Shown one piece after another: positions 7,468-19,614 of a stretch of 64,000 nucleotides of DNA (its first letter is position 1; every line of letters starts with the position of its first letter). A program made the position numbers and the translations under genes. Source of the DNA: Synechococcus sp. Nb3U1 (GTDB lineage Bacteria; Cyanobacteriota; Cyanobacteriia; Thermostichales; Thermostichaceae); contig NZ_JAKFYQ010000001.1 in the NCBI RefSeq assembly GCF_021533835.1, positions 501,001 through 565,000 on the forward strand, in the 5' to 3' direction. The notes under the pieces are model-generated. The model saw nothing but the letters and a program-made list of their open reading frames with translations, was not told where the DNA came from and did not search any database.

Positions 7468-9273
7468 TTATAAAGTCGGGAAAAAGGCATCCCTGATACT
7501 CTCTTCTACCGGCCCAACAGGCTGATCCGGTCTGGGGCCAAGACGGCGCATCAGTTGCCAGCCCTCCACCTCCGCCAAGGGTTGTAACCCCAAAGCCGCA
7601 AGCTCCACCTGGTTGGACTCCGTCCCGCTGACGCGACCAGCTTGCACCGGCGATACCCAAAGGTGGGATCCATGTTCCCCTTGCACCAGAGCCTGATCAT
7701 CCACCCAAACACCAGGATTGGGCGTATAGAAGGCAACCGCTTGAGCCTGACAAACATCCGGCAAGCCACTCCGCCCAATATCCACCACGGTCTCTTGGGA
7801 TCCCGGCAGCATCTGATCCCAGTCCATTTGGGCAAAAGCGGGGTTGAAATTGCCGAAATCGGGCCGCAACACGATGGTGCTCAGGGTGAGGATCCCGGCG
7901 GACAACAGGGATCCCATCCACAACCTGCCCGCGTAGTGCAGCACCCGCCGCCAACTCCAGATCCCCGGCAAGAGGGTGTACAAGATGCCAGTCCCCAGCA
8001 ACGGCCAAGCATGGGGTTGCAAGAGGGCTAACCCCTCCACCTCCAGCATCACCGCCACCCCTAGGCCCAGAAGCAACAGCCCCACCGCCGCCAGTCCCCA
8101 AGAGAGGATCCCGGTCAAGCGGGGCTGCTCTCGCATCTGCAGGGCTTGGTCTAGGGTTACTCCGGCCAAGAGTGCCAACCAGGGGTAGAGCTGCACGGTG
8201 TAGTAGGGGGTTTTGGTGGGATAAACCTGCAATAACAACAACAGCAGCAGCGGGAAAGACCAGATCAGTAGGGTTGGCCCTGGCTTCTGCCGCACCAGCA
8301 GCACTCCCCCCAACGGGGCCAAAATCGTCCAGGGAAAGCCATGGGCCGGAATATGCCAGAAGTAGTACAAACCCGTGGCATCGGCATGAAAGGGTTCAGC
8401 TCCCAAATCCTGCACTTTGCCCACCAAGGTGGTGAGGGCCTCTAAGCCGTACACCTGCACCGCCAAGCCCAACCACAGCCCGAAAACCCCCACCCCCAGC
8501 AAGCTTGCCAGCCAAAACTGCGCCGACCCCACCCAATGGCGCCGTTGCTGTACCAAGTAGGGGATCAGGGCCGCCCCTGGCAACAGGATCATGGCGCTCT
8601 TCATCAGCAGACCTAAGCCAAAGGCCAGCCCCGTCAGCCAAAACCAGGCTTTATGGCCCCGCAAGCCGTTGACCAGAGCCAAGATCCCGATCAACTCCAG
8701 ACAGGTGAGGGGCACATCCTGACCCACCAGCCGCCCCTGCTGTACCCAGAGGTAACACAAGGGCAAGGCAACCATACCCAAAACGGCTGCCCGTACCGGC
8801 AGGAAGAAGCGTCCAATCCAGCCGATGAGCGGGATCGAGATCAAGGCGGAGAGGATCCCTGGCAGCCGTGCCGCCCACTCGTTCACCCCATGCAGGGCAA
8901 AGCTAATGGCTACCGCCCAGGTCAGGAGGGGCGGTTTTTCGAAAAAAGGCTCCCCCAAAAAGGTTGGCCCCAACCAATGGCCCCCCCGCAGCAGCTCGCG
9001 GGCCATCTGGGCATAAAAGCTCTCATCGCAGCCATCCAAACTGGGATCCGCCCCAGACAGAAAAAATAGGGGTGTGGCCAAACCCATGATCAGCAGGCTC
9101 AGGCCCAAAAACGGCAGCAAGTGGGGATCCCGACGAAACTGCATGAAATCGCTGGATCCCGGCAGGTAACCCATCCCCAAGCGGGGAGAAGCACCGAGAT
9201 TGCTTGGGTTCTCGAAATGACGCATGGGACAACCCATCTGAACAGCAACGAGGGAAACGATTGTGCCTCCCAC
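7468..9273 (-). CDS. PMT/ArnT-like membrane glycosyltransferase
   Basis: A protein of up to 601 residues with about a dozen membrane helices and a C-terminal soluble part of about 130 residues. The first periplasmic loop holds LDGCDESFYAQMARELLRGG followed by EPFFEKPPLLTW, the acidic and K-P-P motifs of the ArnT/PMT (GT-C) superfamily, which move sugars from polyprenyl-phosphate carriers to lipid A, proteins or other acceptors outside the membrane. Substrate is unknown. The start is uncertain: internal ATGs at 9225, 9174 and 9144 are possible and the last gives a short cytoplasmic tail before helix 1. The C-terminal domain contains one copy of the V-S-G-T-E-S repeat (7615-7638). Confidence 0.82.
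   Translation of the reverse strand: MGGTIVSLVAVQMGCPMRHFENPSNLGASPRLGMGYLPGSSDFMQFRRDPHLLPFLGLSLLIMGLATPLFFLSGADPSLDGCDESFYAQMARELLRGGHWLGPTFLGEPFFEKPPLLTWAVAISFALHGVNEWAARLPGILSALISIPLIGWIGRFFLPVRAAVLGMVALPLCYLWVQQGRLVGQDVPLTCLELIGILALVNGLRGHKAWFWLTGLAFGLGLLMKSAMILLPGAALIPYLVQQRRHWVGSAQFWLASLLGVGVFGLWLGLAVQVYGLEALTTLVGKVQDLGAEPFHADATGLYYFWHIPAHGFPWTILAPLGGVLLVRQKPGPTLLIWSFPLLLLLLLQVYPTKTPYYTVQLYPWLALLAGVTLDQALQMREQPRLTGILSWGLAAVGLLLLGLGVAVMLEVEGLALLQPHAWPLLGTGILYTLLPGIWSWRRVLHYAGRLWMGSLLSAGILTLSTIVLRPDFGNFNPAFAQMDWDQMLPGSQETVVDIGRSGLPDVCQAQAVAFYTPNPGVWVDDQALVQGEHGSHLWVSPVQAGRVSGTESNQVELAALGLQPLAEVEGWQLMRRLGPRPDQPVGPVEESIRDAFFPTL
7615..7638 (-). repeat. Dispersed 24-bp repeat, copy 1 (inside glycosyltransferase gene)
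   Basis: The plus strand reads GGACTCCGTCCCGCT and continues GACGCGACC; in the minus-strand gene this encodes G-R-V-S-G-T-E-S. It differs from copy 2 at two positions. It sits in the soluble C-terminal domain. Confidence 0.75.
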
Positions 9274-9308
9274 TCTAGGCCCTAGAGGTTGAACCCTTGC
9301 CGTTGGTG

Positions 9309-11027
9309 TTACGGAAGCTCTAGGGATCCCTGCCCGCTAGGATACAGTGGCTCCTGCCCAGCATTCATCTGCGGGGAGAACACCGGAAACCAGCCAAAGA
9401 ACTGGTCGGCATAGGGTTGCAGAACGGGATCCAAATAGTAAAAATTCTCCCCCCGATCCGTAAACTCCCAAAACTCAGCCGTGGTGGATTGTAGCTCCTG
9501 GCGAATAATTTGCAGGCGTACCAGCGGCTCATGGTGCATATCCAGGTAGATCAACTTGGCCAGATCTTCCCGTCCACAACTCAAAAAATAGGCGGCCAGA
9601 CGTACCTGGGTTTTGCGGATCCCACGCAGTGTACTTTCCTGTTGCTCGCTTTCTGGATCTTGATCCAGACGTAGCAAGACCTGCAAAATCGCTTCTGTGG
9701 TTTCCAACCGCAAGGCACAGCTCAGTTGCGCCAGTAGCCCCAGATCAAAGCCAAAGGTTTCTGAAAGGAAAAAGAGGCCTGCTTTGTAGGCGATGAGGCT
9801 GTAGTAGCGAAAGTGGCCCACGATCTCCAGAACCAGAGCAGAGTGATGTTGTCGTAGCGCTGCCTCAGCCACCATGCGGTACTGCTTGAGCAAGTTGTAG
9901 CCTGTGCGAATATCTTGGGTGTTGATCACCGCCCGCAGATAGGTGTTGAAAAATTTGATCACCCATCCGGCTACCATCAGTTTTTGAGTTTGTAAAGCCC
10001 GAATCCCCAGCTCCCGGCTGTGAATGGCCACCAGGGTGCTCACCTGGCGCATACCATTCAGCCCTTCCCCAAACAAGGCTTGATACTGCCGCAGGATCTT
10101 CAGCTCCACCCAGGATCCCTCCATTTCGATCTGCCGCAGCAGCCCCTCGTCCACCGAGACAAAATCCGGATCCCGGCGCAGCGCTGGACTGAGGAGAAAC
10201 CAGTTGCGGGGCAATTGCTCTTTGCGGGCGGCATAGAACAACCAGAAGGCCTTGAGGCTGTCCAGAGCATCTAAAAGGATGATCCCCTCCTGCTGGCGGA
10301 TGGCGCTGGTGGCGATGCCTTTAATTTCATCCAGGGCAGATAGACAGCGCTGATGGGCAAGTGAGGATTTGGACTGTGGGGATCCCTCAGAGGCGTGCTC
10401 TTGTCGAGAAGAACGACACCACTCAGGCCCAGAGGCAAGGGCAGATAAGACCGCCTGCTGCACCTGTTGCTCAATGCGATGGATAATCGAGGCGGGTTGC
10501 AAGAAATTAAAGACAAAATTGAAATAGGGGATCAACACCAAAAACGAGGCCGTGCCCAGCACCAAATTCAGCCCAATCAGCAACGCCGGACGCTCATAAA
10601 TGCTCAGAGCCATGGAACTCCACAAACTGACCACATTGGCCAGAATCAGAAAAAAGATGATGTAGAAGTTCACCTTCTCCCGCAGAAATAATTCCGTCAC
10701 CTTGGGGGTAAAGCGATCGGCGCTCAGTTGCACTACAATTGCCACCACCGAGATGGTGAAGCCCAGCACCCCCGACAGCACCTGGGCCAAGGTGGCCACA
10801 AATTCGTGCAAAGCGCCTGTATCCTGAATCTGCAAGGACTCCGTCCCGCTAACGCGAACGGCCAGATCCACTCCCCCCTGCACCAACCACCGCCCGCCCA
10901 ACGCCAAAAACAAACCGGCTCCCACCACCCAAGCACTCCAGGTTAAGGTTCGCAGTGTCCGGATGGGCAGAGCATGCCCTGGGGAAGCCTGGGGAGACAA
11001 AGTAGGAGCGGTGGGCATCTCCTTCAC
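9309..11027 (-). CDS. Predicted membrane protein, DUF2254-like
   Basis: A 572-residue protein. Four hydrophobic segments (about residues 30-50, 75-100, 120-140 and 150-172) precede a soluble helical domain of about 390 residues. The second segment, around LSGVLGFTISVVAIVVQLSA, followed by DRFTPKVTELFL, resembles the start of DUF2254 membrane proteins, but the C-terminal domain is longer than I would expect, so the family call is tentative. Function is unknown. The loop between the first two helices contains a copy of the V-S-G-T-E-S repeat (10836-10859). The gene lies 28 bases downstream of ftsY on the same strand. Confidence 0.72.
   Translation of the reverse strand: MKEMPTAPTLSPQASPGHALPIRTLRTLTWSAWVVGAGLFLALGGRWLVQGGVDLAVRVSGTESLQIQDTGALHEFVATLAQVLSGVLGFTISVVAIVVQLSADRFTPKVTELFLREKVNFYIIFFLILANVVSLWSSMALSIYERPALLIGLNLVLGTASFLVLIPYFNFVFNFLQPASIIHRIEQQVQQAVLSALASGPEWCRSSRQEHASEGSPQSKSSLAHQRCLSALDEIKGIATSAIRQQEGIILLDALDSLKAFWLFYAARKEQLPRNWFLLSPALRRDPDFVSVDEGLLRQIEMEGSWVELKILRQYQALFGEGLNGMRQVSTLVAIHSRELGIRALQTQKLMVAGWVIKFFNTYLRAVINTQDIRTGYNLLKQYRMVAEAALRQHHSALVLEIVGHFRYYSLIAYKAGLFFLSETFGFDLGLLAQLSCALRLETTEAILQVLLRLDQDPESEQQESTLRGIRKTQVRLAAYFLSCGREDLAKLIYLDMHHEPLVRLQIIRQELQSTTAEFWEFTDRGENFYYLDPVLQPYADQFFGWFPVFSPQMNAGQEPLYPSGQGSLELP
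10836..10859 (-). repeat. Dispersed 24-bp repeat, copy 2 (inside DUF2254-like gene)
   Basis: The plus strand reads GGACTCCGTCCCGCT and continues AACGCGAAC. In the minus-strand gene it encodes V-R-V-S-G-T-E-S within an extramembrane loop. This copy matches the inferred consensus at all but one base. Confidence 0.78.
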
Positions 11028-11055
11028 GGGCCGTTCTCCGAAGTGAGGGGGTGCC

Positions 11056-12612
11056 TCAATACTCGCTCAAGAGCGCCTCCACAAACTCGTAACTGGAAAA
11101 GGGGCGCAGATCTTCTAGTCCCTCCCCAGCGCCAATAAAGCGAATGGGTAGATGCATCTGTTGGGTGATGGCCAGAGCGATCCCCCCTTTGGCGGTGCTA
11201 TCCAGCTTGGTTAGGATCACCCCGCTCAGCTTGGCGGCCTCGGCAAACACTTGGGCTTGGCGCAACCCATTTTGCCCCTGCGTAGCATCCAAGACCAGCA
11301 GCCCTTCTACCGTTGCCTCGGGGGCTTTTTTGTCGATGATGCGGCGAATCTTGGCCAGCTCATCCATCAGGTTCTTTTTGTTTTGCAAACGACCGGCCGT
11401 ATCCACCAGCAATAACTCTGTGCCCCTGGCCTGGGCTGCTGTCACTGCATCAAACACCACCGCTGCCGGATCGGTGTTCTGGCCAGGATTGGCGATCACC
11501 TCAACACCAGCTCGTTCTCCCCAAACCTTGAGTTGTTCCACGGCGGCGGCCCGGAAGGTATCGGCGGCAGCGATCAGGCATTTGTAGCCGGATCCCTGGG
11601 CAACATGGGCGATCTTACCGATGGTGGTGGTTTTGCCCGCCCCATTCACCCCGACGATAAGCCACACATTCAAATGATCCCGTTGCGGCGCAAAGGTGGG
11701 ATCCCCGACGCTGAGCATCTGCCGCATCTGCTGTTTCAGGTATTTCACCGCTTCTTCCGGGGGCAACACCTCCTCGCGCATCCGTTTTTGCAGGGCTTGG
11801 ATGATCCGCTCGGTGGCATCAATGCCTACATCCGCCTGCAGCAATACCATCTCAATTTCTTCAACGGCATCCTGGTCAATGGGGCCACGGCCCACCAGGG
11901 CTTTTAGTTGGTTAATCAAGTTCAGGCGGGTTTTGCCCAGCCCTTGCCGCAGCTTTTGCAGCCAGGAGATTTCTTCGGCAGAGATTTCCTCCGGTCTGCG
12001 CCCTTGGGCCGCCAGGATCTCTGCAGACCAGCGGAAGCCTTCGTCAAAAACAAGTTCTTCTGAAGGAGCTTCTGCCGGAGAAGAAAGGGTGGCGGCAACA
12101 GGTTCCGGCTCAGCTATGGCGCTAGCTTCTAGGGCCTCCAGACGTTTTACCGCACGAGGGGCTAGATCGAAAAAGGAAGGAGCAGCAACCGATTGGACAG
12201 GGGCAGATACGGACTCCGTCCCACTGGCGTGAACAGCGGGTATCTCCTCCGCTGCTGGAGTGGCGGGCTGGGAGGATCCCTCCGGGATAGATACGGGAGG
12301 GGCGGGGGACTCGCGCTTGATTTCTGAGGGGGTAGGGGTCGGCTCCGCCGTCTCGACGGTTTGGGACGGGGTAGGCACCTCTGGGGGGAACTGACGAGCC
12401 GGGGCAGCTTGAGAGGTTTCCCGGGCTTTTAAGTTGGCATAAGCTGCTTTGGCAAAAGCGAGGTAGTCCTCCGGGGTGGTTTCAGGGGGTGAAGGGTTTG
12501 GGGTGGCCGATGGTGTTGGTGCCGACTGACCCGCGGCCTCAGTCGGCTTTTCCAAGCCAGCTTCTGGCTCATTTTGTTCGGTGAAGCGGCGACGAAACCA
12601 ATCAAAGGCCAT
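11056..12612 (-). CDS. ftsY: Signal recognition particle receptor FtsY
   Basis: The C-terminal about 300 residues are the SRP-type NG GTPase: VGVNGAGKTTTIGKIAH (G1), DTFRAAAVEQL (G2), LLVDTAGR (G3), TKLDSTAKGG (G4) and a final GAGEGLEDLRPF. The protein docks SRP-bound ribosomes at the membrane. The first about 210 residues are an acidic, proline-rich A-domain typical of FtsY. I place the start at ATG 12612 (MAFDWFRRRF, an amphipathic membrane-targeting start usual in cyanobacteria); the frame stays open 19 codons further upstream. The A-domain holds a copy of the V-S-G-T-E-S repeat (12211-12234). It is divergent from ruvB. Confidence 0.93.
   Translation of the reverse strand: MAFDWFRRRFTEQNEPEAGLEKPTEAAGQSAPTPSATPNPSPPETTPEDYLAFAKAAYANLKARETSQAAPARQFPPEVPTPSQTVETAEPTPTPSEIKRESPAPPVSIPEGSSQPATPAAEEIPAVHASGTESVSAPVQSVAAPSFFDLAPRAVKRLEALEASAIAEPEPVAATLSSPAEAPSEELVFDEGFRWSAEILAAQGRRPEEISAEEISWLQKLRQGLGKTRLNLINQLKALVGRGPIDQDAVEEIEMVLLQADVGIDATERIIQALQKRMREEVLPPEEAVKYLKQQMRQMLSVGDPTFAPQRDHLNVWLIVGVNGAGKTTTIGKIAHVAQGSGYKCLIAAADTFRAAAVEQLKVWGERAGVEVIANPGQNTDPAAVVFDAVTAAQARGTELLLVDTAGRLQNKKNLMDELAKIRRIIDKKAPEATVEGLLVLDATQGQNGLRQAQVFAEAAKLSGVILTKLDSTAKGGIALAITQQMHLPIRFIGAGEGLEDLRPFSSYEFVEALLSEY
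12211..12234 (-). repeat. Dispersed 24-bp repeat, copy 3 (inside ftsY)
   Basis: The plus strand reads GGACTCCGTCCCACT and continues GGCGTGAAC; in ftsY it encodes V-H-A-S-G-T-E-S within the disordered acidic A-domain. It is the most diverged of the three copies. Confidence 0.72.
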
Positions 12613-13027
12613 AATCCAAAATCCAGCCTGACTGCAACAGATGAGCGCAAACCCCTGTCTTTGAATCATAGGGGCAAGTGAAGTCTAGCGCGGTTTTAAC
12701 CGCCTTAAGCAATACAAGCAATAGACAGGCCTGCTAAATAGCGGGCTGCTGTATAAGGCTTGCCCGAGGCAAGAATTCAAAATTCAACAACAATGTCAAG
12801 GATGGCATTCTTGTCCACATTGCGGCACAGAACCCGACCGGGATACGAATGCAGCAATTCTCATCAAGACGGTGAGTTTGGGCATTGCCTCACTCAAAAA
12901 CGCTCAACTGAGTCAAGCTCGGAAGAAAAACCCTTGCTGTACTAGGCGGTCAGCGTCGGGAGTATGTCACAGTGTGGCAGTAGCCTTAGGTATTGGGGCT
13001 ATTTTAGGTTGGGTTGGTGAAGATTGC
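12613..13027. other. Divergent ftsY-ruvB intergenic region
   Basis: This stretch of about 415 bases separates the divergent starts. It contains one perfect 14-base inverted repeat, GCGGTTTTAACCGC (12690-12703), which is operator-like but matches no site I know. The plus-strand frame of ruvB is open back to 12872, but that extension (rich in Cys and Arg, low similarity to RuvB) looks non-coding. No promoter is convincing. Confidence 0.45.
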
Positions 13028-14206
13028 ATGGCCATTATTTCCTCACGAGATGCTGATCACCCGCAACGGGGCACAAAACAAGGGAAGGCTCGAAGAGCGT
13101 CTTTAGACGCCAACGCAGACTCCCAATACTCCAAACAACAAAGCATCTCTGCCTCCGATTCTTTGGTGCTGGCGGCTGGAAATGCCCCCAAAACCGGTGA
13201 GGACTTGTTGCAGCCCCAAGCCCACCCTGCCGAAGGGCCAGAGGAATCCCTACGTCCCCGCACTCTTGCGGAGTACATTGGCCAAACGGAACTTAAGGAA
13301 GTGTTGGCCATCGTGATCGCGGCGGCCCGTTCCCGCCAAGAACCCTTGGATCACATGCTGTTCTACGGCCCACCCGGCCTGGGCAAAACCACAGTGGCGG
13401 CAGCTTTGGCGGCTGAAATGGGATCCCAGTTTTACATGACCACTGCCCCGGCCCTAGAAAGCCCCCGCGACATTGCCGGTTACCTGGTGCGTCTGAAGCG
13501 GGGGGATGTGCTCTTTATTGACGAAATTCACCGTCTGCCCAAAGTCACGGAAGAGTTGCTCTATCCGGCCATGGAGGATTTTCGCCTCGATATCACCATT
13601 GGTAAAGGCCGTTCCGCCCGCATGACCTCTCTGACCTTGGAGCGTTTCACCTTGGTGGGGGCTACCACCCGCGTTGGGGCGCTCACTTCTCCATTACGGG
13701 ATCGCTTTGGCCAGGTGCAACGGCTACGCTTTTATGAGCCTCACGAGTTGGTGCAGATTGTTCTGCGCACCGCCCGCCTTTTGAATACCACCATTGATCC
13801 CGAAGGGGCTGCCGAGATTGCTCAGCGCTCCCGAGGGACACCGCGTATTGCCAACCGCTTGTTCAAACGGGTGCGAGATTATGCCCAGGTGCGAGGGGAT
13901 GGCCACATTAGCCAAGCTGTTGCCGCCGCCGCCCTAGAATTGTTCCATGTAGATCCGATGGGACTAGATTGGACGGATCGCAAATTGTTAACCATGCTCG
14001 TGGAGCAATTTGGGGGTGGGCCTGTGGGGTTGGATACGATGGCAGCGGTCACCGGTGAGGATCCCCAGACGATTGAGGAAGTGTACGAGCCTTACCTGCT
14101 ACAAATCGGCTATTTACAACGCACCGCCCGGGGGCGGGTGATCACTCCTGCTGCACTACGGCACCTGGGCTACGAAGCTCAATCTCCCCTGCCTCTGTGG
14201 AGCTGA
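13028..14206 (+). CDS. ruvB: Holliday junction branch-migration helicase RuvB
   Basis: A 392-residue AAA+ motor. The start at 13028 gives [10 protein letters not shown], matching the usual cyanobacterial RuvB start. A low-complexity segment (about residues 15-65) precedes the conserved [12 protein letters not shown] region, then Walker [10 protein letters not shown], Walker [13 protein letters not shown], sensor 1 VGATTR, the arginine-finger region [10 protein letters not shown] and a C-terminal winged helix ending with [12 protein letters not shown]. With RuvA it drives branch migration during recombinational repair. It ends 90 bases from convergent apcE. Confidence 0.95.
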   Translation: MAIISSRDADHPQRGTKQGKARRASLDANADSQYSKQQSISASDSLVLAAGNAPKTGEDLLQPQAHPAEGPEESLRPRTLAEYIGQTELKEVLAIVIAAARSRQEPLDHMLFYGPPGLGKTTVAAALAAEMGSQFYMTTAPALESPRDIAGYLVRLKRGDVLFIDEIHRLPKVTEELLYPAMEDFRLDITIGKGRSARMTSLTLERFTLVGATTRVGALTSPLRDRFGQVQRLRFYEPHELVQIVLRTARLLNTTIDPEGAAEIAQRSRGTPRIANRLFKRVRDYAQVRGDGHISQAVAAAALELFHVDPMGLDWTDRKLLTMLVEQFGGGPVGLDTMAAVTGEDPQTIEEVYEPYLLQIGYLQRTARGRVITPAALRHLGYEAQSPLPLWS

Positions 14207-14230
14207 GGAGTTCAGGATCCTTTTTTCCAT

Positions 14231-14252
14231 AAGAAAACCCCCTAGCAGGGGG
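14231..14252 (-). terminator. Rho-independent terminator of apcE
   Basis: On the minus strand CCCCCT-GCT-AGGGGG forms a six-base-pair GC stem with a three-base loop, followed directly by TTTTCTTATGG. It lies about 45 bases past the apcE stop codon. On the plus strand there is no T-tract, so it serves apcE and not ruvB. Confidence 0.85.
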
Positions 14253-14296
14253 CCTTGATGGAGATTAGAACATAACGAAACAAAGGGAGCAAAAAC

Positions 14297-17074
<2,778 letters not shown>

Positions 17075-17208
17075 TCAAACCAGAACCCCTCGCTGAGAAG
17101 GATAAAGGCCGGATCCCTGAAGACGAAGCCAAGCCTAGAATACTAGGGTGATGCACCCAGAGTGGGAGGGTTGTTGCAGTTTGTAACACTGTTTCTCATC
17201 CTAAAGAC

Positions 17209-19434
17209 ATGGATCCCAGCCTAGCTCTCCCGTTCTCCCCCCTAAAGCTTGCTTCGATCGGTGAGGATTGGTGGCAAGGGAATTACGCACAAGTTGCCAC
17301 CTATTTGCAGCAGCAAATTGAACAGGGATCCGATGCGCCCGAGACCTACTGGTGTTTGGGATCCGTTTACTGCATTCTTGGTCAGGAACTGGAGGCTCAA
17401 CTCATTTGGCAGGAGGGAGTGTTGCTTTGGGTAGCGGCAGGGGGTTCTGAACCCGAGGCCACCCATCGTTTGGCTAAGGCGCTAGAGGAGATGGGGGAGG
17501 ATTTGTGGGGTAGAGGTCATTGGCCGCAGGCGGCAACTCTGTACAGACAGCTCTTGGATTTGAGGGATGCTTTCCCCGAGCCGGAGGTTTCTTCTGCTCA
17601 GGTTTTGGCGGCACACCGCATCGGTTTGACCCAAGGGCGAAGTCGGCTCTGGTCATCGGCGGCGACTTGGTTTGAGCAGGCTTGTCAACGGGATCCGACT
17701 GCAGCGGAGAGTTTTTTGCAGTGGGGTCTGGCTCTGATCAAGCTGGGTCGATGGAGAGAGGCTATTGAATCTTTGCAACGGGCGGCATACCTTCAGCCTG
17801 ATGATGGGGCCGAGCCTTGGGTGCAGTTGGGCATGGTATGGCTGGATTTAGGGGATCCTCAACAGGCGATCCTGTGTTTTGAGGCTGCCGCAGTCCGGGA
17901 TCCCTTGGCCAAGGGCCTTTACAGCTATTGGGTGGAGGCGCTGATCCACCTGGATCAACCAGATGCCGCCCTGGAAATGTTGGGGCGGGCGGTAGAAACA
18001 GAACAAGAGTGGTTACAGGCTTGGTGGAGGGCCTTGGCTCAGCGAGATCAGAAGAGAGATTCTTTGCAAAATCTGCTGCTCTTGCTGCTGGAGCTTGGGT
18101 GGACTGGAGTTGGCTCCGGATCCCGCCGCCAAGATCTACAACAAGATCCAGAGGATCTGTGGTTAGAGGTCTATTCGGCTTGGCGGCAACGCTTTGCTCT
18201 GATCCCTGCCCAAGCGCCGGTCGCTCAGGAGAATGCCCTGTCTGAAGGGAAGTCATCGGATCTCTGGCCTGCTCCGGCTCAGGGCTACCTAACCACCTGG
18301 CAATGGCATCAGGCAACGGGGGAAGGTCTGTATCGACGCCTGGACGCAGCCGATAGCCTGAGCTTACAGTCTCCCCCTTCCTCCGACCTGAATGTAGGAC
18401 AAAAATTGCGCCCGCAGCGGATCCCTTTGCCCGAGACCTTTGTTGTAGAAATTCCCCAGGGATCCGTACATGTGGGCCACTATCCCCGCCATCTTTACGC
18501 CAGCTTTGGCAGTGCTATTCTGACCCGCCGAGGGGAACTGCTCACGGATTTATCCCTGTGTTTGCCACCGCCAGAATTTCTCGACCAAGACTACTGGCCG
18601 GATCACCTCCAGCACCATCCCATCTTGGGCTTACCGCATCTCCCTCCGCCGATCCGGCTGGATGGCCCTGTAGCCTTGCTGCCTTTGGGGGCGGTTAACT
18701 ACTTCCACTGGATGGTGGATATTCTGCCTGCCCTCGATATCCTGCGCCGAGCCGGGCTCCTCAACCATCCCATCCCGATCCTGATTCAGGGCTATCAGGG
18801 CAAACCTTTTCAACGGCAAACCTTGGTCACCCTAGGGATCCCGCCGGAACGCATTCTTAGTTTTGAGGCATTGGGGGGATCCCATGTGCAAGCCCAAATC
18901 TTGATTGTCCCCTCAGCCGCTGGCCCCGTGGGTTGTCTGACCCCTAGAGGGTTGGGGGTTTTGCGGCAGTTGGGCCAAGATAGCCAGGTCAGATCCGAGC
19001 CAGGCCCCCGTCGCATTTACATCAGTCGCAGCAGGGCTCGTTGGCGGCGAGTGGTGAATGAAGCCGAGGTACTGGCGTGTTTGCAGCCTCTGGGGTTTGT
19101 GTCGGTGCAGCTAGAGACCCTCTCCTTGCCAGCGCAGATCGCCCTCATGCAGGGGGCAGAAGCGGTGATCGGCATTCATGGGGCGGGCCTGACCAATCTC
19201 GTCTTTTGTCAGCCCCAGACCACGGTGATCGAGATTTTCCCCAGCAACGCTGTATTGCCCTATTTTTGGACGATTGCCCAGGTGGCGGAGTTGAGGTATT
19301 TCCCCTGGGTGGCCCCGGTTTGCGATCCGGCCTTGGTGTCCCTCTTGGCTAGCCCAGATCTGGATCGAGAAGATGCCTGGGTGCGGATCCCAGAATTGCT
19401 CAGTGTGTTGGAACAGGCAGGCCTAACTTGCTGA
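17209..19434 (+). CDS. TPR protein fused to a GT61 (DUF563) glycosyltransferase
   Basis: A 741-residue protein. Residues about 15-330 contain TPR-type repeats such as AAESFLQWGLALIKLGRWRE and PWVQLGMVWLDLGDPQQAIL. Residues about 410-740 are a DUF563/GT61 domain: LPLGAVNYFHWMVDILPALD, RRIYISRSRARWRRVVNE and AVIGIHGAGLTNLVFCQP are its conserved blocks. GT61 enzymes transfer sugars such as xylose or GlcNAc to glycans or proteins; the acceptor here is unknown. No signal peptide is seen, so it likely acts in the cytoplasm, with the TPR part as partner-binding module. Confidence 0.85.
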   Translation: MDPSLALPFSPLKLASIGEDWWQGNYAQVATYLQQQIEQGSDAPETYWCLGSVYCILGQELEAQLIWQEGVLLWVAAGGSEPEATHRLAKALEEMGEDLWGRGHWPQAATLYRQLLDLRDAFPEPEVSSAQVLAAHRIGLTQGRSRLWSSAATWFEQACQRDPTAAESFLQWGLALIKLGRWREAIESLQRAAYLQPDDGAEPWVQLGMVWLDLGDPQQAILCFEAAAVRDPLAKGLYSYWVEALIHLDQPDAALEMLGRAVETEQEWLQAWWRALAQRDQKRDSLQNLLLLLLELGWTGVGSGSRRQDLQQDPEDLWLEVYSAWRQRFALIPAQAPVAQENALSEGKSSDLWPAPAQGYLTTWQWHQATGEGLYRRLDAADSLSLQSPPSSDLNVGQKLRPQRIPLPETFVVEIPQGSVHVGHYPRHLYASFGSAILTRRGELLTDLSLCLPPPEFLDQDYWPDHLQHHPILGLPHLPPPIRLDGPVALLPLGAVNYFHWMVDILPALDILRRAGLLNHPIPILIQGYQGKPFQRQTLVTLGIPPERILSFEALGGSHVQAQILIVPSAAGPVGCLTPRGLGVLRQLGQDSQVRSEPGPRRIYISRSRARWRRVVNEAEVLACLQPLGFVSVQLETLSLPAQIALMQGAEAVIGIHGAGLTNLVFCQPQTTVIEIFPSNAVLPYFWTIAQVAELRYFPWVAPVCDPALVSLLASPDLDREDAWVRIPELLSVLEQAGLTC

Positions 19435-19614
19435 AGAAAAGCTGAACAGGACTACCCAGGGAAACGGTTTGTATTGTCTGGGTTGCCCATCGCTATCGGG
19501 ATAGACAGTTTTGGGTTGTATCGTAATCCCAGGGGGGTCAAGCTAATCATCTATCTTCGGGTATTCTGAGCCAGGATATAAAGATGTGTTCACTCAAGCT
19601 GGCTCCTACTGGGC

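Noticed and set aside
14231-14252. Bidirectional terminator for ruvB and apcE
   Set aside because: Only the minus strand has the T-rich tail; on the plus strand the stem is followed by CCTTGATGG.
17762-18316. Minus-strand frame of 184 codons inside the TPR-GT61 gene
   Set aside because: Its proline- and arginine-rich translation is the antisense of TPR codons; no start signal is present.
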